Below, piece after piece: positions 19,115 through 30,600 of a stretch of DNA of 64,000 nucleotides; position 1 is the first letter of the stretch; every line of letters begins with the position of its first letter. The DNA is from Candidatus Scalindua sp. (GTDB lineage: Bacteria > Planctomycetota > Brocadiia > Brocadiales > Scalinduaceae). The notes under the pieces were generated by a model, which saw only the letters and a list, made by a program, of their open reading frames with translations, did not search any database and was not told the DNA's origin. A program made the translations under genes and the position numbers. The DNA is taken from contig JABHIW010000110.1 in the NCBI GenBank assembly GCA_018670825.1, forward strand, positions 1 to 64,000, written 5' to 3'.

Positions 19115-22100
19115 ATGGGTAATAATATGTCCAGGCCTATTGTTTTTATGTTTTCAGGACAGGGTTCCCAGTATTATCAGATGGGGAAGAACCTGTTCGA
19201 TAATTGCCCTGCTTTCAAAAGATGGATGCTGAGATTGGATGGTATTGCAAATAAGATTTTGGGCAATTCCGTAATCGAATATGTGTATGATGAAAGTAAA
19301 AATAAACAGGAGCAATTTGACCGTTTGCTGTATAGCAATCCGGCAATTTTCATGGTAGAATTTTCACTAGCACAAGTTTTACAGGAAAAAGGTATTAAGC
19401 CGGACTATGTATTAGGTGCCAGCCTCGGTGAGTATGCTTCAGGAGCTATTGCCGGTATTCTGAAATATGAGGAAGCCTTAGAGGTACTTATTAAGCAAGC
19501 GGAGATCTTTGAGGAGACTTGCCAGAAAGGTGGAATGCTGGCTATTTTGCATAACGCGGAACTTTACGAGAACATTCCTGCCATATGCAACAATAGTGAA
19601 TTGGTTGCAATTAATTTTCATTCTCATTTTGTAGTTTCAGGTAAAAACGAAAACCTGAAACTGATTCAAGATTATTTAGATAAAAGAAGTATCAGTTATC
19701 TATTATTGCCGGTATCGTTTGCATTCCATTCGTCATTAATTGACCCATGTAAATCAACATGTTTACCGTTTCTAAAGCAATGGCGATTCTCCCCCCCTCG
19801 CGTCCCATTCATTTCCTGTTCACGAGCCGGTATTCTTGCAGAGCCGGGTTATGATTATTTTTGGGAGGTTTTGAGAAAGCCTATAGAATTTCAAAAAGCA
19901 ATCCTGGCATTAGAGAAAGAACAGGAATATATTTATCTAGATCTAGGGCCATCAGGCACACTTGACACTTTTGTAAAATATATTTTATTCAATGATTCCG
20001 GATCTGAAAGTTTTTCAGTCCTGAACCCCTTTGGACAGGATTTAAGGAATTTAGAAAAAATCGAATCATTTTTTAAAGGTAAGAATTTATCTAATAGAAC
20101 AAGTGAGGAGGAGAAGATGATTGCATATGTTTTTCCGGGTCAGGGATCACAAAAAAAAGGGATGGGTGGCACTCTTTTTGACGAATTCAAATCACAAACA
20201 GACAGGGCTGATGAAATTCTGGGTTATTCCATCAAGGAATTATGTCTGGATGATCCTAATTCACAATTAGGACTGACTCAATATACACAGCCGGCATTAT
20301 ATGTGGTCAGTGCGTTTACCTATTTAAAGAAATTGAATGAAACAAAACAGAAGCTGGATTTTGTAGCTGGGCATAGTTTAGGCGAATATAATGCGTTATT
20401 TGCAGCAGGTGCATTTGATTTCGAAACGGGTTTAAGACTGGTAAAAAAAAGGGGTGAGTTGATGAGCCGGGCAACCGGTGGAGGAATGGCTGCAGTGATC
20501 GGTTTGAGCGAGGAAGAGATTGTTGAAATTCTTGAGAAGAATGATTTAAACGGTATTGTTATAGCAAATTTCAACACGCCGTCTCAAATAGTAATTTCCG
20601 GACCAAAAGAGGAAATCAGCAGATCTACGCCCATTTTTGAAGCTTCCAACGCAAGAATGTTTATTCCCTTAAAGGTAAGTGCCGCCTTTCACTCTCCATA
20701 TATGAGTGAAGCACAGAAGGAGTTTTCTACCTTTCTGGAAGGTTTCGAATTTATCGATTTAGACATACCCGTAATCTCAAATGTACATGCAAGACCCTAT
20801 AAGCAGTCTGAAGTAAAGGAGAATTTAAGAGAGCAGATCACCCATTCGGTAAGATGGAGTGAAAGTATTAGATATTTAATGGGAAAAGGGCAAATGAAAT
20901 TTGAAGAGATCGGCCCGGGAAACGTTTTAAAAGGTTTAATCCGTAACATACAGAAAGAGGCGCAACCACTCGTTGTTCAGGACGAAGAAGAAGTAATAGG
21001 AGATTTAATTGAACAGGAGGATACCAATACCAGAAAAGAAACTACTGGTGAGAAAACGGTCCCTTTAGTTGGCACTGAAGTGGAGAACGGCAATGAGAAT
21101 GGACAGAAGACTGTTGTAGAAGAAGCCGTTGGTATTACTGCAGAATCGCTTGGGAATGGAGAGTATAAGAAGGAACTTAATCTGAAGTATGCGTATGCGA
21201 CAGGCGGAATGTATATGGGTATATCTTCAAGAGAAATGGTAACAAGAATGGGTAAGGCAGGCATGATTGGCTACCTGGGAACAGGTGGTATGGACCTGGA
21301 GAAGATTGAAGAGGATATCCAATATATTCAAAAAGAGCTTAATAACGGACAAGCTTATGGCATGAATTTGTTACACAGTCCCTTAGAAGATGATACTGTT
21401 GATTTATATTTAAACCATCGTGTGAGAAATATTGAGGCTGCGGCATATTTACAGGTAACGTCTCCTGTTGCACGATATAGGCTGAAAGGCTTAAGTCGCC
21501 AAGCTAATGGTACCATCTCTATTAAAAACAAGGTGATGGCAAAGGTATCAAGACCGGAAGTGGCTGAAGCGTTTTTAAGTCCGGTCCCTGAACGGATAGT
21601 GAATTATTTGTTGGAAGATAATAAAATTACAAAGGAAGAAGCAGACCTGTCAAAAGAAGTACCAACGGCTGATTATTTATGCGTAGAGGCTGATTCCGGT
21701 GGACATACCGACCAGGGTGTCGCTTACGTCTTGATGCCCGCAATGTTACAGTTGCGCAATGAGATGGTAAAAAAATATGGATATGCGAGGAATATTATGT
21801 TAGGTGCCGCAGGAGGCATCGGAACACCGGAAGCGGCAGCGGCAGCATTCATTCTGGGGGCGGATTTTATTTTAACCGGTTCTATTAATCAATGTTCCGT
21901 TGAAGCAAGCACCAGTGACGCAGTAAAAGATTTATTGGAACAAATTAATGTACAGGACACCGCATACGCACCCGCAGGCGATATGTTTGAAATGGGAGCA
22001 AAGGTACAGGTTGCCAGGAAGGGATTATTTTTTCACGTAAGAGCAAATAAGCTTTATACCCTATATCAACAATATAATTCATTGGACGAAATTGATGAGA

Positions 22101-22462
22101 AGACAAAAAAGCAAATTCAGGAAAAATATTTTAAGCGTAGTTTTAAAGAGGTGTATGATGATTGCAGAAGATTTTACACACCAGGTGAAATTGAGAGGGC
22201 AGATAGTAATCCGAAGAATATGATGGCATTGATTTTTAAGTGGTATTTTGGGCATTCAACGCGCTTGGCCTTAAGAGGAAGTGAAGAGCAAAAGGTAGAT
22301 TACCAGATACAATGTGGGCCCGCGTTGGGCGCTTTTAATCAATGGGTAAAAGGAACACACCTGGAGAGTTGGAAGAATCGGCATGTTGATGAAATTGCGG
22401 AAAAGTTGATGAAAGAGGCAGCTAAGCTGCTAAATAATAGATTTAACAGTTATAAATGTTAA
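19115..22462 (+). CDS. Trans-AT PKS AT-AT-PfaD-type enoyl reductase
   Basis: Two AT-like domains ([21 protein letters not shown] and [21 protein letters not shown]), then a nitronate monooxygenase-like PfaD ER ([75 protein letters not shown]). Confidence 0.93.
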   Translation: MGNNMSRPIVFMFSGQGSQYYQMGKNLFDNCPAFKRWMLRLDGIANKILGNSVIEYVYDESKNKQEQFDRLLYSNPAIFMVEFSLAQVLQEKGIKPDYVLGASLGEYASGAIAGILKYEEALEVLIKQAEIFEETCQKGGMLAILHNAELYENIPAICNNSELVAINFHSHFVVSGKNENLKLIQDYLDKRSISYLLLPVSFAFHSSLIDPCKSTCLPFLKQWRFSPPRVPFISCSRAGILAEPGYDYFWEVLRKPIEFQKAILALEKEQEYIYLDLGPSGTLDTFVKYILFNDSGSESFSVLNPFGQDLRNLEKIESFFKGKNLSNRTSEEEKMIAYVFPGQGSQKKGMGGTLFDEFKSQTDRADEILGYSIKELCLDDPNSQLGLTQYTQPALYVVSAFTYLKKLNETKQKLDFVAGHSLGEYNALFAAGAFDFETGLRLVKKRGELMSRATGGGMAAVIGLSEEEIVEILEKNDLNGIVIANFNTPSQIVISGPKEEISRSTPIFEASNARMFIPLKVSAAFHSPYMSEAQKEFSTFLEGFEFIDLDIPVISNVHARPYKQSEVKENLREQITHSVRWSESIRYLMGKGQMKFEEIGPGNVLKGLIRNIQKEAQPLVVQDEEEVIGDLIEQEDTNTRKETTGEKTVPLVGTEVENGNENGQKTVVEEAVGITAESLGNGEYKKELNLKYAYATGGMYMGISSREMVTRMGKAGMIGYLGTGGMDLEKIEEDIQYIQKELNNGQAYGMNLLHSPLEDDTVDLYLNHRVRNIEAAAYLQVTSPVARYRLKGLSRQANGTISIKNKVMAKVSRPEVAEAFLSPVPERIVNYLLEDNKITKEEADLSKEVPTADYLCVEADSGGHTDQGVAYVLMPAMLQLRNEMVKKYGYARNIMLGAAGGIGTPEAAAAAFILGADFILTGSINQCSVEASTSDAVKDLLEQINVQDTAYAPAGDMFEMGAKVQVARKGLFFHVRANKLYTLYQQYNSLDEIDEKTKKQIQEKYFKRSFKEVYDDCRRFYTPGEIERADSNPKNMMALIFKWYFGHSTRLALRGSEEQKVDYQIQCGPALGAFNQWVKGTHLESWKNRHVDEIAEKLMKEAAKLLNNRFNSYKC

Positions 22463-22490
22463 TGTTTTTACAATGAAATCACCTGAGACC

Positions 22491-23783
22491 TTAACGGTAC
22501 TCAGTTCCTTTTTTTAAAATAATAGTGGAATTAATTCCTCCAAAGCCAAATGAATTACTCATGGCTATTTGAATATCCGCCTGGACAGAAGCTGGGCCAA
22601 CCCACCGGCATTGACTATCAATGGGATTTTCCAGATTGACATTGGGATGCACAAACCCTTCCTTCATCTGAATAATAGTGGCAATACATTCCACCACTCC
22701 CGCAGAACACAAGCAGTGGCCGGTCAGACCTTTGGTTGCGTTTATCCATACGTGCGGCAGTATGTCTTTAAAGACACGTCGGACTGCCCGCATCTCTGTT
22801 TCATCCCCTAATGGTGAAGATGTCCCATGGGTATTCAAATAATCCACTTGGTCCGCACTGACTTTAGACATACTTAAGGCTGATTCCATTGCCCTCACTT
22901 CTCCATCCTCACTGGGATCCGGCAATCGATTTCCATCAAGGACCAATGAGCCTCCTAAAATCTCAGCCAGACTACTGACACCTCGTTTTTTTGAAGATTC
23001 TAATGATTCCAGGATAAGACACCCACCGGCCTGCCCATAGATAAATCCTTCATGCCTCTTATCAAAGGGACGGCAAGCCTTCCCCGGTTCATTACAAAAA
23101 TGTTTTCCTCCCATTGCACCCAGATTGTAAAATGCCTGTAACTCCAGGGGGGACAAATCGGTTAATCCACCCACCACCATACAGGCATCAACTACACCCC
23201 ATTGAATGAGTTGATAAGCCTTGTAAATACCCGCATTACCACTGGCAGAGGCGCCTCCCAGGGTAAATCCCTCTCCACGAATCTCGAAAATTTCACTCAA
23301 TGTCCCCAGATGATCGGTATCCATATAATGAAGGGCATATCTTGGATTCAGATATTCCGGGGATTGATTTATTTTTTGATAGAAGTCAAAGGGATACTGC
23401 TGGTTGAGGTTATTACCCGCAATAACAAGGCCAAAACGATAAGGGGAAATATTTCCCTGGTGCAGTCGTGCTCCCTGCCACGCTTCTAAAGCTGACAAGA
23501 CAGAGGTCTGCACGGTAAGCGGTGACCGGTGGGCACACTGTTCTGCTCTTTGTAGTATACCTTCACCATATTGAGAATCCCATGGTGAATACTGCAAAAG
23601 CCCCGATTTAAAGGAAAAATCTCGGATCTCCGCCCCGATTTTTACCGTTATGGACGAAGCGGATGATTTTTCCAACCAACCGATACCACTTTCCCCATTT
23701 TTTAAGGCGGATGTAAATTCATTAATGTTTTGCCCGATTGGGCCCACCAGACCCATTCCGGTAATCACAACCGGTTTTTCCAT
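22491..23783 (-). CDS. Stand-alone ketosynthase with active-site Cys to Ser (decarboxylating KS of the beta-branching cassette, PksF type)
   Basis: VVITGMGLVGPIGQN, GGASASGNAGI in place of the Cys nucleophile motif, THGTSSPLGD, NATKGLTGHCLCSAG. Confidence 0.88.
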   Translation of the reverse strand: MEKPVVITGMGLVGPIGQNINEFTSALKNGESGIGWLEKSSASSITVKIGAEIRDFSFKSGLLQYSPWDSQYGEGILQRAEQCAHRSPLTVQTSVLSALEAWQGARLHQGNISPYRFGLVIAGNNLNQQYPFDFYQKINQSPEYLNPRYALHYMDTDHLGTLSEIFEIRGEGFTLGGASASGNAGIYKAYQLIQWGVVDACMVVGGLTDLSPLELQAFYNLGAMGGKHFCNEPGKACRPFDKRHEGFIYGQAGGCLILESLESSKKRGVSSLAEILGGSLVLDGNRLPDPSEDGEVRAMESALSMSKVSADQVDYLNTHGTSSPLGDETEMRAVRRVFKDILPHVWINATKGLTGHCLCSAGVVECIATIIQMKEGFVHPNVNLENPIDSQCRWVGPASVQADIQIAMSNSFGFGGINSTIILKKGTEYR

Positions 23784-23795
23784 GTTCCCTCTCTA

Positions 23796-24041
23796 TCAGC
23801 CGTTTACTTTTTCCTGCAGCAGGTTGACTAACCCTTTAATATCATTAACATCCGCAAATTCGTTGGGTGGAATTTTAACATTCAAACTCTCCATAGACAG
23901 GGTCACAATTTCCATTCGATCGATGGAATTGGCGCCTAAATCCTTTAGACTGCTTTCAATTACAATCTCTTTCCCAGCTAAAAAAGGTAAAATATCATAA
24001 ATGTTCTTTTTAACAACCTGGAATACCTCTTCTAAAGTCAT
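23796..24041 (-). CDS. Free-standing acyl carrier protein (beta-branching donor ACP type)
   Basis: 81 aa with LGANSIDRMEIV phosphopantetheine site; adjacent to KS(Ser). Confidence 0.9.
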   Translation of the reverse strand: MTLEEVFQVVKKNIYDILPFLAGKEIVIESSLKDLGANSIDRMEIVTLSMESLNVKIPPNEFADVNDIKGLVNLLQEKVNG

Positions 24042-24070
24042 CTGTTTTTTCTCCGTTTATTATTCCCTTA

Positions 24071-24151
24071 TTACTTGTTAGACAATTCCATCATTCTATC
24101 TTTAATTTCCGATTGATGAAAGGTCTTTTCATGCATAAGGGTCCGTGAAAA
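24071..24151 (-). pseudogene. C-terminal relic of a PksI-type enoyl-CoA hydratase (ECH2)
   Basis: Reading FSRTLMHEKTFHQSEIKDRMMELSNK*; resembles from memory the MHEKTFH..EVK.RI C-terminal tail of PksI-family ECH2; no upstream ECH body. Confidence 0.5.
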
Positions 24152-24180
24152 TCAATTTTTACATTAATGTGGTACAAGGA

Positions 24181-24380
24181 TTTATGTAACCCCTTCAGGG
24201 TAAAATTGATATTTTATCCAGCAACCCAGGGTTGCACTACGCTTACCCTGGGCTAGGGTATATAACCCCGTTGGGGTAAAAATTTCCTGCACTGAAGGGT
24301 TAAACATGCCAGCCCGGGGTTGCAGAGTTACCCCGGGTACTGACTCTAACAGTTGTAATACCCTGAAGGGGTTACATAAA
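24181..24380. repeat. MITE/REP-like element bounded by perfect 22-bp inverted repeats
   Basis: TTTATGTAACCCCTTCAGGGTA (24181 onward) and its exact reverse complement TACCCTGAAGGGGTTACATAAA (about 24359-24380); internal GGGGTT-type palindromes. Confidence 0.85.
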
Positions 24381-24407
24381 GCACGCTGAATAGGTACCAA
24401 TAGCTAA

Positions 24408-25550
24408 TCATTGAAGGCCTGATGTACTATCAATAAACCACTGATTGCTGGCCATGGGGATCTGACAGACGGAAGTTCCCCTGGAGAAGTCTAACGCATA
24501 CAATTGAATGGCATGGAGATTGTGGTTCAAGTGGGTGCAGTAATATAATATTTTGTCACGGTGACTTCGAACAACCATCCATAGAGTCGGGTTATATGTG
24601 TTTCTAGGATCTGCAGGCTTCCCATTTGGGCCGTAATACGTTAAAACCTCCTGTTCGCAGACTGCCACTCTCCCTAATACCTGTAGTGCGTATTGCACCC
24701 CATTTTGATTGTCATATGTTGTTGGTACACACTGTCTCAATTTAGCCGTACGGGTGAATCGTGATGGTGAAGAACTGTCTCCGGGCAATCCGGACATACC
24801 GGATGATAATACCTCAAATTGATACCCATTATTTCCGGGTGTAGTAATATTGTATCTGCCTTTATCTTCGGTCAGCTGAATATATTTGTCGCTGTTATTA
24901 TCTGCGCGTGTCAGGGAATTATAAGAATAGTAAAAGTTTGTCGCATGTACATCAAAAGTTGGTCCATTAGCTAATGCCCCAATAGTATTGTTATAGTACA
25001 CCTTATGTCCCTTAACAAACTCCAATACCAGGCTCTTGCCACTGCTATCATGGACAGAAAGATGACTTGGCAGGAGGTATTCCAATTTTCCCGGAAACCA
25101 GACCGTTAGCTTATCCAGCTTCTCCTGAACGTCATCAATAGTTGCGCATGTACCCAAAACATAACTCACGATAAATTCAATACTCAAACATTGAGAAGGA
25201 CTACCAGGCTGTTCATAGTCAGAATATGACAGCCAGAGAGCGGCGGCAGAGAGCCCTTCCGTATTCAAGCCATCGCTGAAGATCATCTTCGTTGGACCAG
25301 TGTCTTCTGCCATAGTACCGGGTCGCATCCAGACACCTATAAACCCATATTGATTCTCCCAACGATGCCCTTTTCCTATTTCAATTCCTCCCTTACCACC
25401 AGGTGCACCACCGGTAAAGGTTATACCTGCGGGTACCTTTACCAGATCGGTAATATAGGGACTTTCAGGTGATTCTGAGAAGTCCATTGTCCTTCCGGAA
25501 ATAATAGTTTGATTGTCCTTATCAGATGGCAAAATAAAATCGGTACACAT
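24408..25550 (-). CDS. Choloylglycine hydrolase/penicillin V acylase family (Ntn, N-terminal Cys) amidase
   Basis: MCTDFILPSDKDNQTIISGRTMDF; ATG-TGT preceded by ggaggtaacaaac RBS, so the start is 25550 rather than the tracked 25589 and Cys2 becomes the nucleophile. Confidence 0.85.
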   Translation of the reverse strand: MCTDFILPSDKDNQTIISGRTMDFSESPESPYITDLVKVPAGITFTGGAPGGKGGIEIGKGHRWENQYGFIGVWMRPGTMAEDTGPTKMIFSDGLNTEGLSAAALWLSYSDYEQPGSPSQCLSIEFIVSYVLGTCATIDDVQEKLDKLTVWFPGKLEYLLPSHLSVHDSSGKSLVLEFVKGHKVYYNNTIGALANGPTFDVHATNFYYSYNSLTRADNNSDKYIQLTEDKGRYNITTPGNNGYQFEVLSSGMSGLPGDSSSPSRFTRTAKLRQCVPTTYDNQNGVQYALQVLGRVAVCEQEVLTYYGPNGKPADPRNTYNPTLWMVVRSHRDKILYYCTHLNHNLHAIQLYALDFSRGTSVCQIPMASNQWFIDSTSGLQ

Positions 25551-25689
25551 GTTTGTTACCTCCATAAATATTGATTGCTTCAATTCCAACGTTAATCAAA
25601 AATATCTCCTCTAAATACGTACGAGTGTCTCCCTGAGTTACCACTGAAAAAGCTCCCTATCGTTTTTACCAGAGTCGCCTACAGACGAG

Positions 25690-27411
25690 TTACTCGCCCT
25701 GAATTGGCGCAACATCAATTTGAATCATTTTTTGTAAGGTATGGGTAAAGAGGACCAAATCATCTTTCATCCTCTCAATCTCAATCCTCTCGTTTTTCTT
25801 ATGAACAAAGTCTTTTTCACCGGCAAAAATATCCACAGGACCAAAATTAGTAAAATTTTTAACAAGCTTCAAGTAACTACTCGATCCTATTACTAAATAT
25901 TTGGGACTATCGCCAGTAACTTCTTTGTAAGAACTTCCTACTAATTGTATTAAAGGCGAATCCAAATCATGGACAAATGACTCATAGTGTGATCCTATTC
26001 CCTCCTGGTAATTGGCCTGACCTTGAAATTGTGCCACCGTTTCCTTGGATTTTTCAAGGATTTCCAGGTTGGTGTTTTTAAATCCCGTACGAAAATCAGC
26101 TGATAACACTAATCTATTTTTTTCCGAATCAACTTTTACCAGACCCAGATTCATTGAGGTTCCATAATATTGCACATATATATCAATCGGCGGATCTTTG
26201 ATGAATTGAATATCCGGCAGATTCTCATCTCTATAACGAATTCCTAATCCATTCCCATAGTCGTTAAGTCCAATTTTAGATGTAGTAAAATCAAAGGCCC
26301 GTTTATAGGCATTGTTAGAAATTTCCGTCATTCTGTTTCCAACAAAAGCGACCTCCACAATGGCATTTCTACCGAACCATGGAACACTGCTATGGGCCGC
26401 TACACCTTTGGAATAAAAAACCAGGTCCCCCTGCTCCGGAATTTCTTCATCCGGATATTCACGAACGAATGATTTATAATCGGTAACATGAATATCCGGT
26501 TTATAGCAAATATTGACACCACCGGCAAGGCCATAGATAGTTCTTGAAGACCCTTTTGCCAACTCTTCTGTGACCTCTTTTATCAACGATTCAAGCTCTT
26601 TACAGGTGGCTTCCACATTATTACTTTTGACTACCACATACGATAAATCAGGTACAGAGTTAACGACTAAACCACCTTTCCAATAAACAATCTTATCCCG
26701 CTTTGAAGCTTCAGGAGTCAACCCTTCAAATGTATAATCTATATCCGCAATACCTTTTTCTCCATGAATGAGATAAACCCCATCCGGCACTAATCCAAAA
26801 GTTGGTTGAGGTGTGGTCCTAAAGTATTCTGTTAAGCTTTCAAAACTTTTCTCTTCTTTGGTCCCCAGAATGATTCTGAGTTGACGTTGAAAGGGAAATT
26901 TACGATCAATTAAGATTTTCCCCGCCCATAAAGTTAAGGCAAGCGGCCCTTTATTATCCTGGGAGCCGCGTCCCCATATATTCCCATCAATCTCTTCTCC
27001 TGAAAAAGGAGGATTATCCCACTCTTTAGAATCAGCAGGGACCACGTCCAGATGAATCAAAACACCAACCGACTCTCCTCCTTTTTTACCATACTCTAAA
27101 ACACCTACTAAGCCATTTGCAGCCAATTTTGTTTCATAGCCCATCTTTTCCGCTGTTTGAAAAACATACTCCATCAAATCCTTTGTCGCCGGTTTCAATT
27201 CATAACCGTAATCTTCCACTGATTTATAAGTGATAGTCTTTGATAAAAAATCCAACATTTCTTTCTTTTCAATTTCAGCACTTTTTTTAATTTCCTCTAT
27301 CGGGATGAGAGCGACAACTGATTGTGACGATTTATCTACGTTGGTAACGGAAGCGCATCCAATTGCATAAATGCTAAGAAAATACGTCAAATAAAAGTAA
27401 ACTCTTTTCAT
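25690..27411 (-). CDS. M20-family metallopeptidase (PepV/Xaa-His dipeptidase-like), lipoprotein
   Basis: LIHLDVVPADSKEWDNPPFSGEEIDGNIWGRGSQDNKGPLA, GTKEEKSFES; start reassigned to MKRVYFYLTYFLSIYAIGCASV (27411) for a signal/lipobox. Confidence 0.85.
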   Translation of the reverse strand: MKRVYFYLTYFLSIYAIGCASVTNVDKSSQSVVALIPIEEIKKSAEIEKKEMLDFLSKTITYKSVEDYGYELKPATKDLMEYVFQTAEKMGYETKLAANGLVGVLEYGKKGGESVGVLIHLDVVPADSKEWDNPPFSGEEIDGNIWGRGSQDNKGPLALTLWAGKILIDRKFPFQRQLRIILGTKEEKSFESLTEYFRTTPQPTFGLVPDGVYLIHGEKGIADIDYTFEGLTPEASKRDKIVYWKGGLVVNSVPDLSYVVVKSNNVEATCKELESLIKEVTEELAKGSSRTIYGLAGGVNICYKPDIHVTDYKSFVREYPDEEIPEQGDLVFYSKGVAAHSSVPWFGRNAIVEVAFVGNRMTEISNNAYKRAFDFTTSKIGLNDYGNGLGIRYRDENLPDIQFIKDPPIDIYVQYYGTSMNLGLVKVDSEKNRLVLSADFRTGFKNTNLEILEKSKETVAQFQGQANYQEGIGSHYESFVHDLDSPLIQLVGSSYKEVTGDSPKYLVIGSSSYLKLVKNFTNFGPVDIFAGEKDFVHKKNERIEIERMKDDLVLFTHTLQKMIQIDVAPIQGE

Positions 27412-27604
27412 AAATCTTTCCTTTCTATCGTTAATAACCCCACACACTAAACACTCTGCAGAAAAGAGTGTGACGGCTTGCCCTTCTCTCTCATTCAATG
27501 GCATTGCCCTATAAGAGGCATCATCTAAATTCCTCAGTCGCCAACTTCACATTTAGCATTCGAAAAGCAGGTTTCCATGCCAATATTATTCAAGGAAATT
27601 GTCT

Positions 27605-30600
27605 TTATGTAAGAAATTTCCGCAATCCATCTGCCAGTATCTTCACCTGAGGTTCCCTGAGGATAGTGTAATGGTTTGCAGAAATATTTCGTATGAACAG
27701 TCCGTCCTCAGCAAGTTTTTCCCAACCCATTGTCGGATCGTGAGAGTCTGCTTCATCTGCGTCCCCTTCAGCATTGAAAAGGACGATCTTACCTTTATAG
27801 GGTTTTGGTTTATAGTTATTCATTGCATGGGTATTGGCCATATATACGCCAAACAATTTTCGTATCTGTTTTGTCCCCATACGATCTAGAATCGGGTCCT
27901 CACTCTTTTTTGCATGCTCCAGTATACTTTCGAAATAGATCTCCGAATAGTTTGAATGTCCGTTTGGCTGCGCCTGGATTTCAGGAATCATGCCGCCAAA
28001 CAGGTCTCTGGCAAAGGAGTTGATCATCAGGTATTCCTGTCCATACTTTCCAAGATTGTGTTCCTTATTATAGTAGTCCTCAATTAATTTCAGCGCTGAT
28101 GGCGTATAACTCTCTATCAGCGCAATCAAGCTAATTTCTTCTCCGGTTTGTTGTAATTGCTGTGCCATTTCGTAGGCTATAATGCCTCCCATAGACCAGC
28201 CCCCAAGGCAATAGGGCCCCTGACGCTGAATTGTCCGTATAGCCTCTATGTAGAGGGATGCCATCTTTTCAATACTCTCCGGATGAACGCCTCCATTCAG
28301 TCCGGGTGATTGTAAGCCGTAAAAGGGATGGTGGTTTCCAAGTTGACGAGTCAATTCCATATATGACAACACATTTCCTCCTACCGGATGTACGCAGAAA
28401 AATGGTGTCCGATCTCCTTTCGGCTGTATGGATATCAAAGGACCCCGGTGTTCGTTCTCTGTCGGCAGTTGTAGCATGCTTGCCTGTTCCTTAACGGTAG
28501 GGGTTTGAATGAGAGTGGAGATAGGTAGATCTCTGCCAAATTTATTATGAATTTCTGCCATGAGACGGACAGATAAAAGCGAGTGACCGCCAAGATCAAA
28601 AAAGTTATCCAGGACCCCAATCTGTTCAACACCCAGTATTTCTTCCCAAATATCCGCTAACTGCCTCTCTGTCTCGGTTACCGGAGCAATATATTTTTTA
28701 CTGCCAGCCAAATCAATATCATGTAGTGCCAATGCTCTGCGGTCTGTTTTTCCATTTGGCGTGAGCGGAATCTCATCTAATGACACAAAAGCGGAGGGAA
28801 TCATATAATCGGGCAATTTTGCCTTAAGCGCATTTTTTAATTTTTCGATATCGACAGAACTACCCGGATTGACAGGAACAAAGTAGGCGACTAATTGAAC
28901 GCTTTCATTGATGGTCTTGGCAAGTACCAGGGTATTTCCTATATTTTCCTGTTCATTTAATACCGATTCAATTTCTCCGCACTCGATGCGAAATCCCCTG
29001 ACCTTGACTTGATGGTCAATACGTCCTAAAAACTCAATATTGCCATCGGCTAACCAACGGGCCAGATCACCTGTTTTATACATTCTGGTACCAGGATTAA
29101 AGTGATTATCGATGAATTTCTCCCGAGTGAGTTCCGGTCGGTTTAGATAACCGAGAGCAACACCTGTTCCGCTTATGTAAAGTTCTCCGCGAACACCCAC
29201 AGGAACAGGATTTCTATATCCATCCAGAATATACACGCTTTCATTATCCAATGGGCGGCCTATGGGAATATTTTGAGAAGGCATGGGAATCTGGGTGTCT
29301 GCTGTTATTTCAAATACCGTACTGGTTATGGTGGTCTCGGTAGGGCCATAAGCATTGATAAGACGGGTAGAATTCATTGGACTGCTCCGCCAGAGATCAA
29401 CTGTCTCAGGTGAGAGGGCTTCTCCTCCGACAATTACCAATCTGAGTTGTTCCTGAAGGTTTAATTCCGATGCATGAGACCAATCAAGAAGTAGCTCGCG
29501 TAAATAAGCCGGTGGAACGTCGGCAACGGTTATTTCATTGTCTCTGACTTTTTTCTGGAATTCTCCAGGAGACCATACCTCTTTATCTCTCAGAATCGAC
29601 GTCGCTCCTTTTATAAGTCCGGGTAGAATCTGCTCCAATGACGCGTCAACATTGAGTGAAGCAAACTGCAGTATATGATCGTCAGGTGTAAGGTTGTAAT
29701 AATTCTGGGTGACCTGACAGTGATTGACAAGAGAGTCGTGAGATATAAGGACTCCCTTTGGCCTGCCTATAGAACCGGATGTGTAGATAACGTAAGCCAA
29801 ATTCCCGGATTGAACTTCATTTACTAATCTACCCTTTATTTTCATTATTTCATCCCATTGTTTGTCTATTACACACACTGCGCAATTATTTCCGGAGACG
29901 AATGCAGAGACTTTTTCCGTCAGTTCTTCCCGGGTTATCAGTATCTTCACCCGGCTGTCTTTCAACATATACCTTAATCGGTCTTCAGGATAGTCAGGAT
30001 CAAGTGGCACAAAGGCCCCACCCGCTTTGAGGATACCCATAATCCCCACGATCATCTCTAAGGACCGTTCCACGCAAATGGCAACCAATGTGTCTGGTTT
30101 GACCCCCAGAGATTGCAGGTATTTTGCCAATTGAGTACTTTTTTGATTGAGTTCCCTATAAGTTAACTGTTTGCCCTCAAATACCACAGCTACAGCATCG
30201 GGTGTATTACTAGCCTGATTTTCAAAGAGTTGATGAATGTGCTTGTCTTCAGGGTAATTCGCTTTTGTATTGTTCCACTCTATAAGGTGTTTGTCTCTCT
30301 CTTTTTTACTTAATAAATCGTATTGCCCTATTTCCTGATCAGGATTTTGGACAATCTCTTGTGCTAGTTTAATGAAATGTTCTATAAAACGAATGATCGT
30401 TTCTTCATTAAAAAGATCCAGGTTATAAGATAAATGGATAGACAAATCATGTTCTCCTTCAGCCATCTCCATGCTTAGATCAAAATCACCTTCTTGTTGG
30501 AGGTCCGGTATAATGGAAATACCAGGATTTTTTCCCGTAAGTTCTTTTTGTGCCTGTATTGAGTAAAAGTTCTGTAACACAAAAATAGTTTGAAAAACAG

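Noticed and set aside
24182-24400. 72-aa ORF
   Set aside because: Lies inside the inverted-repeat element; translation follows palindromes and is not a plausible protein
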